Shown: positions 29,701 through 41,450, counted from the first letter of the stretch. The stretch: DNA of 64,000 nucleotides from Pterobdella sp. o SKG-2022 (GCA_964035795.1 OZ038324.1:2159025-2223024), one strand, 5' to 3'. The notes: generated by a model not told the origin, from the letters alone. Translations and numbers: made by a program.

Positions 29701-32700
29701 TGGTCCTCCAGGGCCTAGAGGAGAGCCAGGACCAAGAGGATTTGAAGTAAGCTTACTAGTTTCATGATTATAATATTTTCAAAATTTTTCAATGATATAC
29801 TCATCATAATATTTTTTATCAAATAAGGATGATTTTCAAAATAATATTAATTTTTTCTAAAGGGAGACCCAGGAGCACCAGGAACCCAAGGAGAAAAGGG
29901 ACCACCAGGGCCTCAAGGACCTGAAGGAGCTCAAGGAGAAGCAGGAATTCAAGGAAAAGAGGGTGCTGTAGGAGAACCAGGTGCCCAAGGACCTCAAGGA
30001 CCTACTGGTCTTGCTGGTGACCCTGGACCCACTGGAAGCCAAGGAATTGCTGGACCTCCCGGTAAAGCTGGACCAAAAGTGAGGAATCTGAAAATTAAAA
30101 TGCTCATGTTTTAATCGTTAAAATTGGTGTATTTAAAAAATAATTTAATGAATAAAAAAAGTTTAATATTAGTTTAAATGTTGCTCAGGGATTCCCAGGA
30201 GATGCTGGAGCTCCAGGTCCCGCTGGAATCAAGGGAAGTGATGGTCCAGATGGTAGAGATGGTGAGAAGGGAGAAAGAGGAGAAGCTGGTTTGCCTGTAT
30301 GTATTTTGGATCGATCATTTATATTGATCGTCTTTTCATACCTCATCAAAATATGCTACTGGCATTTTTTGAACTTAGTTTTTTGTTATATATTTATATA
30401 CTTTAATTAAAAGAAGTACACAAATAATGACATAATGAAACTCCAATTTGACTCCTAGGGTCACCCAGGAGCCCAAGGAAAACCAGGACAATCTGGAGAT
30501 AGAGGAACCATTGGACAACCTGGAGCTGCAGGAGAAACTGGATCTACTGGAACCACTGGACCCAGAGTGCGTTTAAAATGTTCATTTAAGCTTTTAACGT
30601 ATTACCTAAACAACGTGTTCAATAATTAAACTTTGCTTCACTTATAAAACCAGTTAATTTTGTGGAAACATGAATGAATAAAAGATATGTTTTATAGGGT
30701 TTGCCCGGACCAGCAGGAGATGAGGGAGAAAAGGGAGACAGAGGATACCAAGGAGATCAAGGACCACAAGGACCTCCTGGACTCCCCGGAGAGAGAGGAG
30801 TCGATGTGAGAATCTTATAAATAACATCGAATATCATACAATGAAGCAATCTATAATCCCAAAAAATTATAAACAGGGAGTTTCAGGCAGAGACGGATCT
30901 CCAGGACTGCCAGGAAAGGCAGGAGAAAGAGGACCTTCTGGTGCTCCAGGACCCATTGGATTGCCCGGAAGAGGAGGAATCCCAGGAGTGGTTGGTGCAC
31001 CCGGGTCTCAAGGAGCTACTGGAGAGCGTGGAGAAAGGGTGCGTCTAAAGTTTCAAATTGAACAAAAATAATAATAAAGTAAATACCAAATCACTACGTT
31101 AAACAAATTTGGTGCAAAAAAATAGCTAAATACAAATAATTAAAAGTAAATACTTAAATAACAAACATGTTTCAAAAACTGCCAACAACAAAAATGTTTT
31201 TTATGACTATTTATTGAGTTAAAACCATTGACCGCAGGGAGAACAAGGACCCTCTGGACCACAAGGACCTGTCGGACCCGATGGACCTCAGGTTTGCAGC
31301 ATGCTTGTTATCAAATCAAACCATTACATTAATTTAAATTTAACTTTGATTTTTTATTAAGTTTGTTTAAGCAAAAAACTTTTATGAATTATTTTGGGAT
31401 TGAACACGATTACCTTAGATAACTAGTCTAACGCTCTACCAGCTGAGCTATTCGGGTTGACTTTTATGAATTAGAAATCAAATAATGTCAATCAAAAAAG
31501 ATTAAATTTTGATATATCTGTTAAACTTAATAATAATTTTCCAGGGAGCTATCGGAGATTCAGGAGACAAGGGAGATAAAGGAGAACAAGGAGATAAGGT
31601 GTCACCTCACATCTTCAGATTATAGCCAACAGACCAAACATTCTTTTGTCATTCCTATATAACAACTAGCAGTTTTTTACTCATTATGTACCATACATTC
31701 TTTTCTAATTCTAGATGATAGAATATTTAACATGGTCCCAAAATAATATATAAATCAAAAAATTTTAAAATACTGAACTATCAATAAAGATTAAAACATT
31801 ATATGATAATTGTGCACAGGGAGACCCAGGATGGCAAGGAACCACTGGTCTTCCAGGACCCAAGGGACCCACTGTAAGCGTTTTATACCAGCATATTCCG
31901 TTCAAGCATAATGAATTTAAATAATAAATACCTCAATCAAATTTAATAATTTTTTCAATTAAAATTTAATTAGTCAAGTTATCAATTTAAGTTGTATGCT
32001 TTTCCAAAAGCCATCCTTCAAGCTAAGTTTCTATTTTTTAATAAAATACAACATTACTAAATGTTGACTTTGTTATAATGAAGCTCCACTCACCCAGGGA
32101 GACCCAGGACCTCCAGGACCCCCAGGACCAGCTGGAGCTGAAGGACAAAGAGTTAGTGGCGTTTATTATAATGAAAAGTATTGATTAAGTTATATTTATA
32201 AGTTTAATCTACATTTTGGTCTTGTATGATGCTTCGATTCAATAAATACTAGAATGTTAGAATACATCCAACCAAACTAAAAATCAACTTATCTATAAAA
32301 AAAATCATAAAACTATACTTTTTACAAGCAATATTATCTATATATCAAACATACCTTTCTATACCCAATCTTCAAAAACCACCCACTATCATCTCAGGGA
32401 GAACCCGGATCAAGAGGAGTCCCAGGAACCAATGGAAAAGATGGAGCTTCAGGAGCCGCTGGGCCTATTGTCAGTTAATGTTCTAATGCCTCATTAAGGA
32501 TAATTCAGCTGTTTAATATTGATAATTATCTTTATGATCTTTCGTGTTAAGATGTTTAAGTTTATCTTATAATTTTTGAATATGCTCATTTGAAGTATAT
32601 CTATATATTAAAACTTTTTTAAGTCATTCTCTCGTGCTTTCAAGTTAGTATTTTATACAACAGCGTGATTCTCTCAAATGAAATTTTTTAAACAATTCTT

Positions 32701-35579
32701 TTAGGGACCCAAGGGACCAGTAGGAAGCCCTGGAAGACAAGGAGCCCAAGGATTTCCAGGACCCGCCGGTGTCCCTGTGCGTAAAAAAAATTTTTTCAGT
32801 ATTTTTTGATGAAAAAAATGAGATAGAATAGTAATATAAAATATGATAATAGAAAAAAATAAAATAATAATGAAAAAATAGAAATAACAGAAAATGAACA
32901 CAAAAATATTGAAGTAAACTCCAATAAGGATAAATATGTTTGTGTGGAAATAATAACACAAAAACGTGATCACATTCAGGGTGAGGATATCTTCATTGAT
33001 CAACCCAGCTACTTCACAGGACCTCAATACAAGGGCCCCAGTGGAATGGTAAGTACCATAGTTCATAGTACCATACAATAGTGTACAGTACAACACTATA
33101 CAATACCGTTAAGTACAATACTTATTTTTGAGTATAATAAAAAAGCAATATAATACAGTACAATACAATCTTTTATACCACAAATTACTATGAAATACGC
33201 AACGGCACAATAAAAATAATGCGGAAAAATACAATGTAAAACCAAGCATCAAAACAGGCGATTTTTTTATTGCTTCAGTATTATCTGTTCCAAATTTTTT
33301 GTTTTTTTTGTTTAAATATTTACTCTCACTTAATTATTCTGTTTCAACAGCAATACGATGAAGCCACAACCTCTGAAGCTAAAGAAGTGAGTCACATAAC
33401 TACCTGATGATAATCTTTTAAATTATTATTGAGATATTTATAATTAAACTTTATTACATAACTATCAAAACATTCATTAAGAGGAGTTATTGAACAAGTA
33501 AAATGTTACTTGTAATTTAAAACAATTGGATAATTAATGAGCCTTCAGAATAAGTAGTTACTAAATAATCAGTAAAAAGAAATTTATTAAATCATTTGAC
33601 TAATTATTTTTGGAAATATCCAATAGTAATGATCAATTTAATTATTTTAAATAATTTTCAAGAAATTCCAAGGAGCAACCAAGATTTCTAAGCTTGTTGA
33701 TGCTCTAAAGGTAGTATCTGCTTTTTTTTTGTTTTTTTGTGAATTTTTTGAAATATAATTCTTGATTTGTGAACATTTTTTTTTAAAATCATGTAAAACA
33801 AATTTTATTCAGCTTAAATTTTTGACAAATCAACTTTGCCATAAAACATTAGTCTATTTTAAATTCAGAAGGTTTTGATAAGCAAAAACAATTAACAGAC
33901 AATTAAAATTCTTAAAATTGATAATCCACAGAGTCAAAAAGGAACAAAATTGTCTCCAGCCACCACATGCAAAGACCTTTTCCAACTCAACCCTGAGCTG
34001 CCCACAGGTAAATCAAATCTGAGCCTAATTAGTTTAAACTAATTTAATTTAATCTGTCCATATTGTGCTAAATCTAAGTTTAGCTAATATCGATAATTTT
34101 TTATCGATGTGAATTTTACTTTAATTGAAATTTATGGCTCACATCCATAATCGTACTATTTTTGATTTTCTAGTAATACTGAAACTACCTATAAGAACTG
34201 TATGAAAAAAAATATATATATAAACCCTTGAAACTGCAGGAACCTACTGGGTTGACCCCAACCACGGCTCAATCGACGATGCTTTTGAGGCACTCTGTGA
34301 CAAAGAGCTTTTAGCTACCTGCATTAAGCCATCCACTCCCACCGTCTCCAAAGGTAGGTGGCGAGGAATGTGGTGTAGGGTGGTTTGAGAGACTGGTGTA
34401 GGGTGGTTTAAGGAAATATTTAAAAGAGGGTGGTGTCGGAATGGGTAACAGTAGTGGATGTATGGTTTGTTTCTAAGGTGTGAAGTGTTATGGAAGTGCG
34501 TGCTTAGTGGTGTGTGGATATATAATAATGATAATTCAAACACATGAAACTTCCAACAGGAACACACTACAAAGGAGAACAGAAACCAACCTGGTTCTCT
34601 TCTCTCGACAATGGATTCACAGTATGTAGCTATTTATATTTTACATCTTATTTGATTCAAAAGATTTCATTAAAAATATATCAAAATATTCATAAATGTT
34701 CATATCTTCAAATTTTCAGAATAGTCAAAATGTTTGATAATTTACTTCACTTGTAGATCATATTTTTTGATCAAATTCTATTTTTATAGTAAAACTACAA
34801 AACCATCACATGAAACATTCATTCATGCTCAAATAGTGTCCCAAATAAACGGGCCTTTTCACAAATTACTTCATAATAGTATTATTAATCTGTCAACTCC
34901 AGTTGCTAAAATATGTACAGCAGTAAATTTAATTAGATTAAGTAATTAATTTTTTTATGCAAATTCTACAGTTGTCATATGAAATCAGCGTTTCTCAGCT
35001 GCAATTCCTGCAATCACTCAGCAGCAACGCCAAACAAACACTCACCTACCTGTGCAAAAACTCTGTCGCCTATGAAGACGAAGAAGGAAACGATACCTTG
35101 TCTCTTTCCTTCGCCACAAGTGACGACGAGGAAGCCACATCCACTTCCAGAATCACATATGACGTCACTGTCGATGAGTGCAAGGTGAGTGGGAGGTGGT
35201 GGTGTAGTGTGGTTGGTGAAAAAGGAGGATTGAGGTTATGGGTGTATTTTTAGGGTTGGAGCTTGTGATGCTTTATATGCTATATATGCGACTTTTAATT
35301 TTTCAAACACAATTCATTAATGAGCGTTGTTGTACTTCTAAAATTTAGTATATTGCTATGTTTTGTTAGTTTATCTTTAACGAAATAAAATTGGAAACAG
35401 AAAACTGCACCACTTATTAAACCAACACACAGAGCCGCCCAAGCACCTGGGGCAAGACAGTTTTTGAATTCGAAACCACCAAAACCCTCCGTCTGCCTAT
35501 TGAAGATTTTGCACCAACAGATGTTGGAAAAGAAAACCAAGGATTTGGTTTGGAAGTCGGAAACGTCTGCTTCTATTAA
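20469..35579 (+). CDS. Fibrillar (clade-type) procollagen alpha chain
   Basis: This is a secreted chain that trimerises through its C-propeptide and forms matrix fibrils. I trace 52 exons totalling 4005 nt, hence 1334 residues. In order they encode a signal peptide ([20 protein letters not shown]), a short linker with RGD, an N-telopeptide-like segment, an uninterrupted Gly-X-Y helix of 1008 residues (336 triplets), a C-telopeptide and a COLF1 domain ending [10 protein letters not shown]. Helix exons are all multiples of 9 nt (45, 54, 72, 99, 108, 162, 216), nearly all start CAG|GGN in phase 0, and follow the 45/54-bp plan of fibrillar collagens. Introns are about 70-970 bp. There is no vWC or TSPN N-propeptide. 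The cross-link motif GAKGHR is kept near the helix N-terminus (exon 10). AATAAA at 35587-35592 is the likely poly(A) signal. The family call is firm; the exact N-terminus is not. Confidence 0.95.
21231..21314. repeat. 45-bp tandem duplication in collagen intron 4
   Basis: Two adjacent near-identical copies of AACTCATTTAATATTAATTT plus ATGCATATKTATATCGATT. No coding role. Confidence 0.9.
22565..28996 (+). other. Collagen exons 6-30: helix residues 1-582
   Basis: Exons: 22565-22609, 23101-23154, 23387-23440, 23849-23902, 24172-24225, 24481-24534, 24816-24860, 25045-25098, 25297-25395, 25526-25624, 25828-25872, 25959-26057, 26124-26231, 26348-26401, 26507-26614, 26799-26843, 26951-27004, 27196-27294, 27450-27557, 27656-27709, 27923-28021, 28174-28272, 28496-28549, 28735-28788, 28943-28996. 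Every exon starts with a Gly codon after AG, ends before GT and keeps Gly-X-Y without a break. Exon 10 (24172-24225) ends GFPGAKGHR, the N-terminal helical cross-link site. Confidence 0.93.
23743..23784. repeat. (CA)n microsatellite in collagen intron 8
   Basis: About 20 AC dinucleotides, 64 bp upstream of exon 9. Confidence 0.95.
29172..32776 (+). other. Collagen exons 31-44: helix residues 583-1008
   Basis: Exons: 29172-29235, 29471-29568, 29693-29746, 29863-30078, 30189-30296, 30459-30566, 30698-30805, 30877-31038, 31238-31291, 31545-31598, 31820-31873, 32098-32151, 32398-32469, 32705-32776. Exons 31 and 32 (64 + 98 = 162 nt) are separated by a phase-1 intron within a Gly codon; all other helix introns are phase 0. 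Exon 34 is 216 nt, four fused 54-bp units. Exon 37 contains GLPGER. Exon 41 contains the rare helix residue Trp (GDPGWQG). Confidence 0.93.
31394..31460 (-). mobile_element. tRNA-derived SINE, copy C (head only)
   Basis: The minus strand reads AACCCGAATAGCTCAGCTGG, then TAGAGCGTTAGACTAGTTAT and GTGTTCAATCCC. This is the same tRNA-like head as copies A and B, with no body. It lies in collagen intron 39. The degenerate acceptor stem argues against a working tRNA gene. Confidence 0.7.
32980..35579 (+). other. Collagen exons 45-52: C-telopeptide and COLF1 propeptide
   Basis: Exons: 32980-33048 ([20 protein letters not shown]), 33351-33386, 33663-33710, 33932-34007, 34240-34353, 34560-34621, 34972-35184, 35433-35579 (stop TAA 35577). 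COLF1 hallmarks in order: [102 protein letters not shown]. Six Cys are present where vertebrate alpha1(I) has eight. The two missing align with C2 (in the DLKMC segment) and C3 (QGC to HGS). The N-glycosylation site before YHC (NIT) is TLT here. Confidence 0.94.
34889..34945 (+). repeat. Dispersed repeat, copy 1 (collagen intron 50)
   Basis: CTGTCAACTCCAGTTGCTAA plus AATATGTACAGCAGTAAATT matches 37755-37805 (CTGTCAACCCCAGCTACTGG, GACATGTACAACAGTATAAT). It is the same orientation and about 80% identical by eye. Confidence 0.65.
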
Positions 35580-35586
35580 ATAGTTC

Positions 35587-35592
35587 AATAAA
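35587..35592 (+). terminator. Collagen poly(A) signal
   Basis: AATAAA 8 nt after the stop codon. This is a very short 3' UTR if used. Confidence 0.6.
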
Positions 35593-35813
35593 AGAACTGA
35601 ATAATTATTTTCACCTTTGATTTCTTTAATGTTCACTAGAGTTTCAGTATAATTTTATAATTTCGGAAGTGTTTTCAATCTTTCTCAACGGAATGTTCAT
35701 ATGGCTGTTCAGAAATTAAGTGAATATTTTTTTGAAATAAATTTAAAATAACGGGCCCTAATGTTTTCTTCGTTCAAACCAACTTAAATAATAACTGTCT
35801 GACTTCAATAATT

Positions 35814-35986
35814 GCCAGCCCCTATGGCTCAATGGTTGAGCACTAGACTAATTATCTAAAGCTAACATGGTCTACCCCGTGTGGGCCGACAATTATCACC
35901 TGTTCCAGTGTGTTTTCGCTACATTAAATTTGTAGCAAGCACCTCAATTTATAAGAAAAAGCGCTTTATAGATACCGCATTACATT
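35814..35986 (+). mobile_element. tRNA-derived SINE, copy B
   Basis: tRNA-like head (CCCCTATGGCTCAATGGTTG), body (CACCTGTTCCAGTGTG, CGCTACATTAAATTTGTAGC) and 3' end TACCGCATTACATT, homologous to copy A throughout. It lies between the convergent collagen and Rab33 3' ends. Confidence 0.85.
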
Positions 35987-36447
35987 AACTGACAAACTAA
36001 CTCAAAGCAAACCTTCCAATCCACTACATCAAAGGCGTATTATATATTTGTGAACACGACTCAAAAATATGAATCTTCGTCGAACGAGCTATGCTTAACT
36101 TTTATTGGGTTAAATAATTGTTTTTACACGTTGAATAGTCTAAATAAAAACAACTGTTCAATTTTTTTATTTTTATTCTCAAAAAAATATTTGCAATGCA
36201 TTGTGACGGTACAATATCAGAAATGAATAATTAAAATCTAGATTGCTACAAAATGAATTGAATGAAGTTGAGTTTGGTGGCCAGGTAGACTTAAGCGCAC
36301 TGCAAGGACTTGGAATAGTTTAATTCTTTATAAATACAATGAAATCAAAATATATTTGAAAATGATAATTTAAGATTTATGGTACAACTAAATAGTAAAT
36401 CATCCCCTTTAAATAAAAATACACCACCAAAAGTAAACCTAGGACCA

Positions 36448-39400
36448 TTAATAAATCCAACAACAACGAGTAGCATTATCATTGTTGTTGGAGATATTCT
36501 CCAAGTTTCTTATAGCTGGGTTTATGGGAATGAAGAGCAAGCTTTTGGATGACTTCAACTTGTGTGCAATGGTCAGGAATATGGACTCAACGTGGTCTGC
36601 CATGCTATTGTCCAAAGCTGATGTTTCGAACAACGCCATCTGGCGACTGTCTGCGAATCTTTGGGCAAGGTTTGTAGGCACTACCTGAATAAACATTCTT
36701 ATTATTTTTATCATTATTATTGAAGACTAAAAGTATATTGTTATAAATTAAATTTCTCAAGGTGAGAATTCAGGCTCACATGACGCAAAGCTCTTTAAAT
36801 GAACTTTCAATGCTTTTTTATACCCGTTATACTCCAAAATATATTTCCAGTGGTGTCATTTTTCTTAATCACTTTTTTTATTTTCATTATTTTTCTTTTT
36901 ATTGCTATCATTATTTTTATAAGTAAGAAGTGATCCCAATGACATCATTATTGTCCTTACTTTTAGCTTCAGGCTATTGTACTTCATCATTCTTTTTATC
37001 ACTATTATTATTTTTATTATGGTTATTGTATTTATTGTTCCTTTTACCGCTACTATTATCATTTCACAGTTACTTTTATTATTATCAATATTGTATTTAT
37101 TATTACTTTTATTATTATCAATATTGTATTTATTATTACTTTTATTATTATCAATATTGTATTTATTATTACTTTTATTATTATTATTATTCTTGTTATG
37201 CACCTGATTATCAGAATCACACTTGTTGCCCACCACCACCTTGGGCACATCAGCTCCAATGCCATTTTCCTGGCACTCCTTTGGGATTCATCATTGTTAT
37301 CAATATATGTTGTTGTAGATTTATTATTATTATTATTATTGATTTTTTTCAGCCAAAGTGAAATGAAGAGATTCTTGAAGACTAATAGTTTTTATTATAG
37401 AGCACGAAGCTATTCGTTAACAGTGTAACATTTTCAAGTGATTTCAATAACATCATTATAACAAAAAAATCAGTTATAATGAATTGAAAATATTGGCTCT
37501 GGAAAGCAGACATGTCACACACACACAGATAGTTAGTTCCAAACAAATCAACAATATCCTTCCTGATTCGTTTGATAATTTATTCAACAACAGGTATAGA
37601 AATACAACATTAGAAAAATTAAGTGTGATAATACAGATCTTGAATTTGATAATTTCATGTTGGACATTAGCTCAGCCTGGCAGTCTATAAATTTGTCTGA
37701 ATGAATAGCATTTTTTATGAATTACTCTATAGTAGTATCAAAAAGCTAGGTCAACTGCTGTCAACCCCAGCTACTGGGACATGTACAACAGTATAATCTA
37801 AGTAGATTTTATTTTTATTTATATAAAAATAAATAAAAAATTTATTTTCGAAAAGTATAAAAGTAATTTTAAAAAATTATCTTTTAAAATAAAAGAAGCA
37901 AATACTGAAACAAATTAGCAAATAAGCCTAAATCTTTAACTCTTTCAAGAATATATCCACTAAATGATTCGAGCTGATATAATTATAACAAATCTAGTCT
38001 AATATTATTCAACTTCATATTTTCAATTTGATTTATATTATTTGTTTGTTTTGCTTCTTTCATGGCAGTATATTACACCCTCAGATATTTTAAAGACAGA
38101 TATTTGTTCTTTTTTGTTCCAAAGTTCTATTCATGCCATTTTATCTTTTCTATTAATTATTGCACTGTCAGTTTGAAATCTTTCTTAGTTTGTTTACTTT
38201 GTTTGGATTTAATGAATTGATGCTTCAAATCAGGGAAAAATATATTTTTGTTGGAAAAAAATTATTATTATTACAAGTGAAGTTCATTGTTTTAATAATA
38301 TTTTATGCTTTATTATTATACATAATAATATTTTATGCATTTTTTAGGCATAATAATTTATGCTTTTTGTTATCAGTAGCTTTTCTATTGGTAGTTTTTT
38401 TTCATTGTTACTAAAAGTAGTATTATTATTAGCTTTTATTTTCTACAGCAAAACTTCAGATTATGAGGATTTATAAGAACACAAAGAAGTTTTTCATTAG
38501 CTAATGAATTATAACAAGGTTTTATTGTTGAAAATTTTAGCTAATGAAAATGTTTTACATGCTCTTATAAATTCTCATAATTTGAAGTTCTGCTGTACAG
38601 ATTAAAGTTTACAAAAAACACAATGTCTTTAAAATACTATTAGCTTTAATATTATTACTAGTAGGAAAAGTAGTATTGGCATAAAACGTAGAAAAATAAT
38701 AATAACCTTAAAAATATTAATAGCGGTAAATATAAATAATACTATGTCTGATAATAATAACAAATGATGATGTCACATACCTCCATCCATGATGGCAGGC
38801 TATCAAATGTACTCATTCTAAAAACAATAATGAAAAATTAAATGAAAAAAAATAATTTTTAAAAATTAATGAAAAAATAAGAAAAACTGATAGAAATTAA
38901 GTCAATAAAATAGCATTATAATCAATGGAAAAAATAGAAACAGTGAAGATATGTTTACTGAATTAGCCTAGTTGACAAAAAGTCAAACACAATGAAGATA
39001 CAAGCATCCAACTTAGTGACATCATAGACGAAGAGGACAGCATGGGCATTTCTGTAATAATGTTTAATCATGCCCTCTCTGAACTTTTCCTGACCTGCTG
39101 TGTCCCATATTCTTAACTGAGTGGGTTCAGGGATTTATTTCAGTCTGGGTTATTCTTTTGCAGAAAGGTTTGAGATTTTTAGTCAAAGATTTTTGGGAAG
39201 TTTATATTTAGTGGATTATTTTAAGATTTTGGAATCTATTTATCCAAATTAAATGTTGCTTTTTTACGTTATTTTTTAAAATTGCCTGATTATTAGAAAA
39301 CTTTGAATAAAGCACATATGTTGATGTTCTATTCTGAAGCATGATTATCAGAGAACATAAAAATTTTAACGCTTAAACAATTGAAAAAATTATATTTCAT

Positions 39401-39709
39401 GGAAAATATTCAAAAACTCACTGTTATTAATTCATTATCTAAGGATAGGGTCTTTTCTCTGAAGTCTACTCCAATGGTGGCTTCTGTTTTTTCTGGAAAC
39501 TTCCCTTCGCAGAAACGATATGTAAGACAAGTTTTGCCAACACTCGAATCACCAACAACTATGATTTTGAACACAATTTGCTTAGAATAAGTTTTTATTT
39601 TCTTTGGTTGTGGAAAGGCTTTGTGATATTCGTCTAAAAAAGTGTTTTGTGAAATGTGCACTTTCGGCTTGGTTATGTTTTTTTCATAAAATTCTTTATC
39701 ACCACTCAT
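36448..39709 (-). CDS. RAB33: Rab33-type small GTPase
   Basis: This is a Golgi/autophagy-linked Rab GTPase. Five minus-strand exons: 39709-39422, 39116-39013, 38817-38781, 37278-37204, 36684-36448. The phases join without error into 246 residues, with GT-AG borders. G motifs in order: GDSSVGKT (P-loop), TIGVDF (switch I), WDTAGQEKF (switch II), GNKCD and ETSA. Rab33 signatures: [69 protein letters not shown] and [10 protein letters not shown], all close to animal Rab33A/B. The C-terminus is CCWIY, a CCXXX prenylation motif where vertebrate Rab33 has CXC. The N-terminal tail before the P-loop is about 50 residues. The donor after exon 2 (GTTGGA) is weak. The gene converges on the collagen gene. 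Confidence 0.94.
37072..37175. repeat. 33-bp minisatellite in Rab33 intron 4
   Basis: Three copies of TTATTATTATCAATATTGTA plus TTTATTATTACTTT, nearly identical. Confidence 0.9.
37540..37805 (+). mobile_element. CR1-like LINE tail fragment with dispersed repeat copy 2
   Basis: In Rab33 intron 3, the frame reads [20 protein letters not shown], like the KLPDSFSNFFNTRTYNYN region of the CR1-like element at 60.8 kb. It is followed by the CTGTCAACCCCAG repeat shared with collagen intron 50. Confidence 0.45.
38443..38600. repeat. Fold-back element in Rab33 intron 3
   Basis: Arms about 38443-38511 and 38537-38600 are inverted copies. CTACAGCAAAACTTCAGATT pairs with the complement of AATTTGAAGTTCTGCTGTACAG, and CATTAGCTAA is present in both arms near the loop. 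Confidence 0.75.
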
Positions 39710-40680
39710 TGTGCCTTGAATTTTAAAACACTAATGTTTTGCAATTTCTCAAGTGTGTTTATTTACATTGGTATAACTAAGCTACTTGGGATTTAATGCT
39801 CCTTTGATTGAGCATTAACATAGTAATCGAAAAAATTAAATTTTTGAACTTAAAATAATTTAATTGGCAGATAGTTATGGAAAGAGAAAACTAGTAAGTT
39901 TTTTGATAGATTAGCGCTTATTACATTCTTTAAAACTGTTTTTGAAATTTATTTTTAATAATATATTCTTCACATAGTATATATATATTTTTTTTTTGGA
40001 AAATCTTGTAGTGAATTAATTTTTAGACAGTCATATTCAACACAGGGGTATGTTTCCAAGCCCATGAAGGGACCTCTTCATTTATGCTTTCTGGCTTAAT
40101 TCTTAATTAATATATGTTTTTTTAATTGTTTTTTTCATACGAATATTCTTAATAAAAAGACTTCATTCTCATAATGATGAATAACACGTCTTGGTTGATT
40201 GGTCAACTTAGTTCATTTTAAAAGATGGTATCATTTTTTCATGAATCATATTCCCTGTTTGAAGCTGCTTGGAAACTTTCCAAGCTTGCTTGGTCAACTG
40301 GTTAGTTTTTTACGAAGGCTGTTTCATACTAATTTCCACAGCATTAAATCTGGTCTTCTCAGTGTTCATGTTTTGATACCTATTTTTGGTAGTTTTTCGA
40401 AAATCCGGGTACTCCGTAAACCGAAGTTTTTCGGATTAAAGAATTGTCTAGAAAAATTAACTATCTAAGTTTCTTCAGGTTTTTAAAAAGGAATTAATTG
40501 GAAAAAAATAAGAGACATTATTCTAAAAAAATTCAATAATTTTCGATTTATTCAAAAAGTAGTAAACATGTCTGTCAACCCGGCATGATAAAAGCAACGT
40601 TTTGAATATGAACACTATTAAAAAATTTCTAAAGGAACTCAAGAATGACTTACTAAAAAAAGTAGGAAACTTCATTTCTC
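39710..40680. other. Rab33 5' flank, otherwise empty
   Basis: No TATA box or exon recognised. The Rab33 promoter is expected in its left part. Confidence 0.35.
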
Positions 40681-41084
40681 AATGAAGCATGGTGGGTACA
40701 AGGAGGCTCAAAGCTGGATGAAGATGTGTAAGTTGGCAATCCAGAAAAAGATTCCATTAATTGATGATGGTGTGGAAAACAACAAGCGTGAGCTTTTCCG
40801 TCAAGATGCGAATCTTTTTCTCTATCCCACCTTTTCGTGGTGCTGGGTGTGCACTCCAACAAGAGTGGCGAAAAGGTTTGAGTTACGTCAGCTTCCAAGC
40901 ACAGAGCAGTTTGAGAAGCCATTTATCAAGTGTATACCACGTCAAAAGTTTTGGGGTAACTGTAATGAAATCATGCAACATAACACCCATCGTTCCACTG
41001 CTCAATAAAAAACATAGCCTGAAAATAAGTGTAATCCGAGAGTCGTTTTGAGAAGAATGTCGAAAAAAAAACTTGAATAACTGG

Positions 41085-41450
41085 TGCTCAACAACAGCAA
41101 CGTTGAAACCAGCACTGCTTTATGGAGCATGTGCATTGACAAGAAAAGCCATACAAAGAATGCAGGTTTTTATGAGCACTTGTCTTCGAAGAGTCTTAGG
41201 TATGGGTTGATCGGAGGTTTCAAGTAAAAAATGTATATATCGAATAAAAGACTTAGAGTAGCGTATGAAGCAAAAACTTTGCAAAAATTCTATGACTAAT
41301 TTGAAGGTGAATAGACCATGCTCTCGAAAATCATCAACAACTTTGCTAGATAAGGACTCAAATGGAACCCTCAAGGAGGAGAGAGGAAGACCATGAAGCA
41401 GCTGGTGCAGAAACTTGGAAGTTGACAAAGTGGTCTGAGACATGAAGGCT
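41085..41450 (+). mobile_element. LINE C-terminal fragment
   Basis: The frame reads TLKPALLYGACALTRKAIQR then MQVFMSTCLRRVLGM, the conserved post-RT segment (LLYGCETW.....LQ.F...CLRRILGI). Stops follow. A protein-like plus frame just upstream (40690-41010) may be related but is not recognised. Confidence 0.75.

Noticed and set aside
31394..31460. tRNA gene inside a collagen intron
   Set aside because: It matches the SINE head, has an imperfect acceptor stem and no terminator; only 19297-19368 folds as a proper tRNA.
25224..33096. Minus-strand Ser/Trp-rich and Gly/Pro-rich frames across the collagen gene
   Set aside because: Antisense shadows of Gly-X-Y exons; splice signals support only the plus strand.
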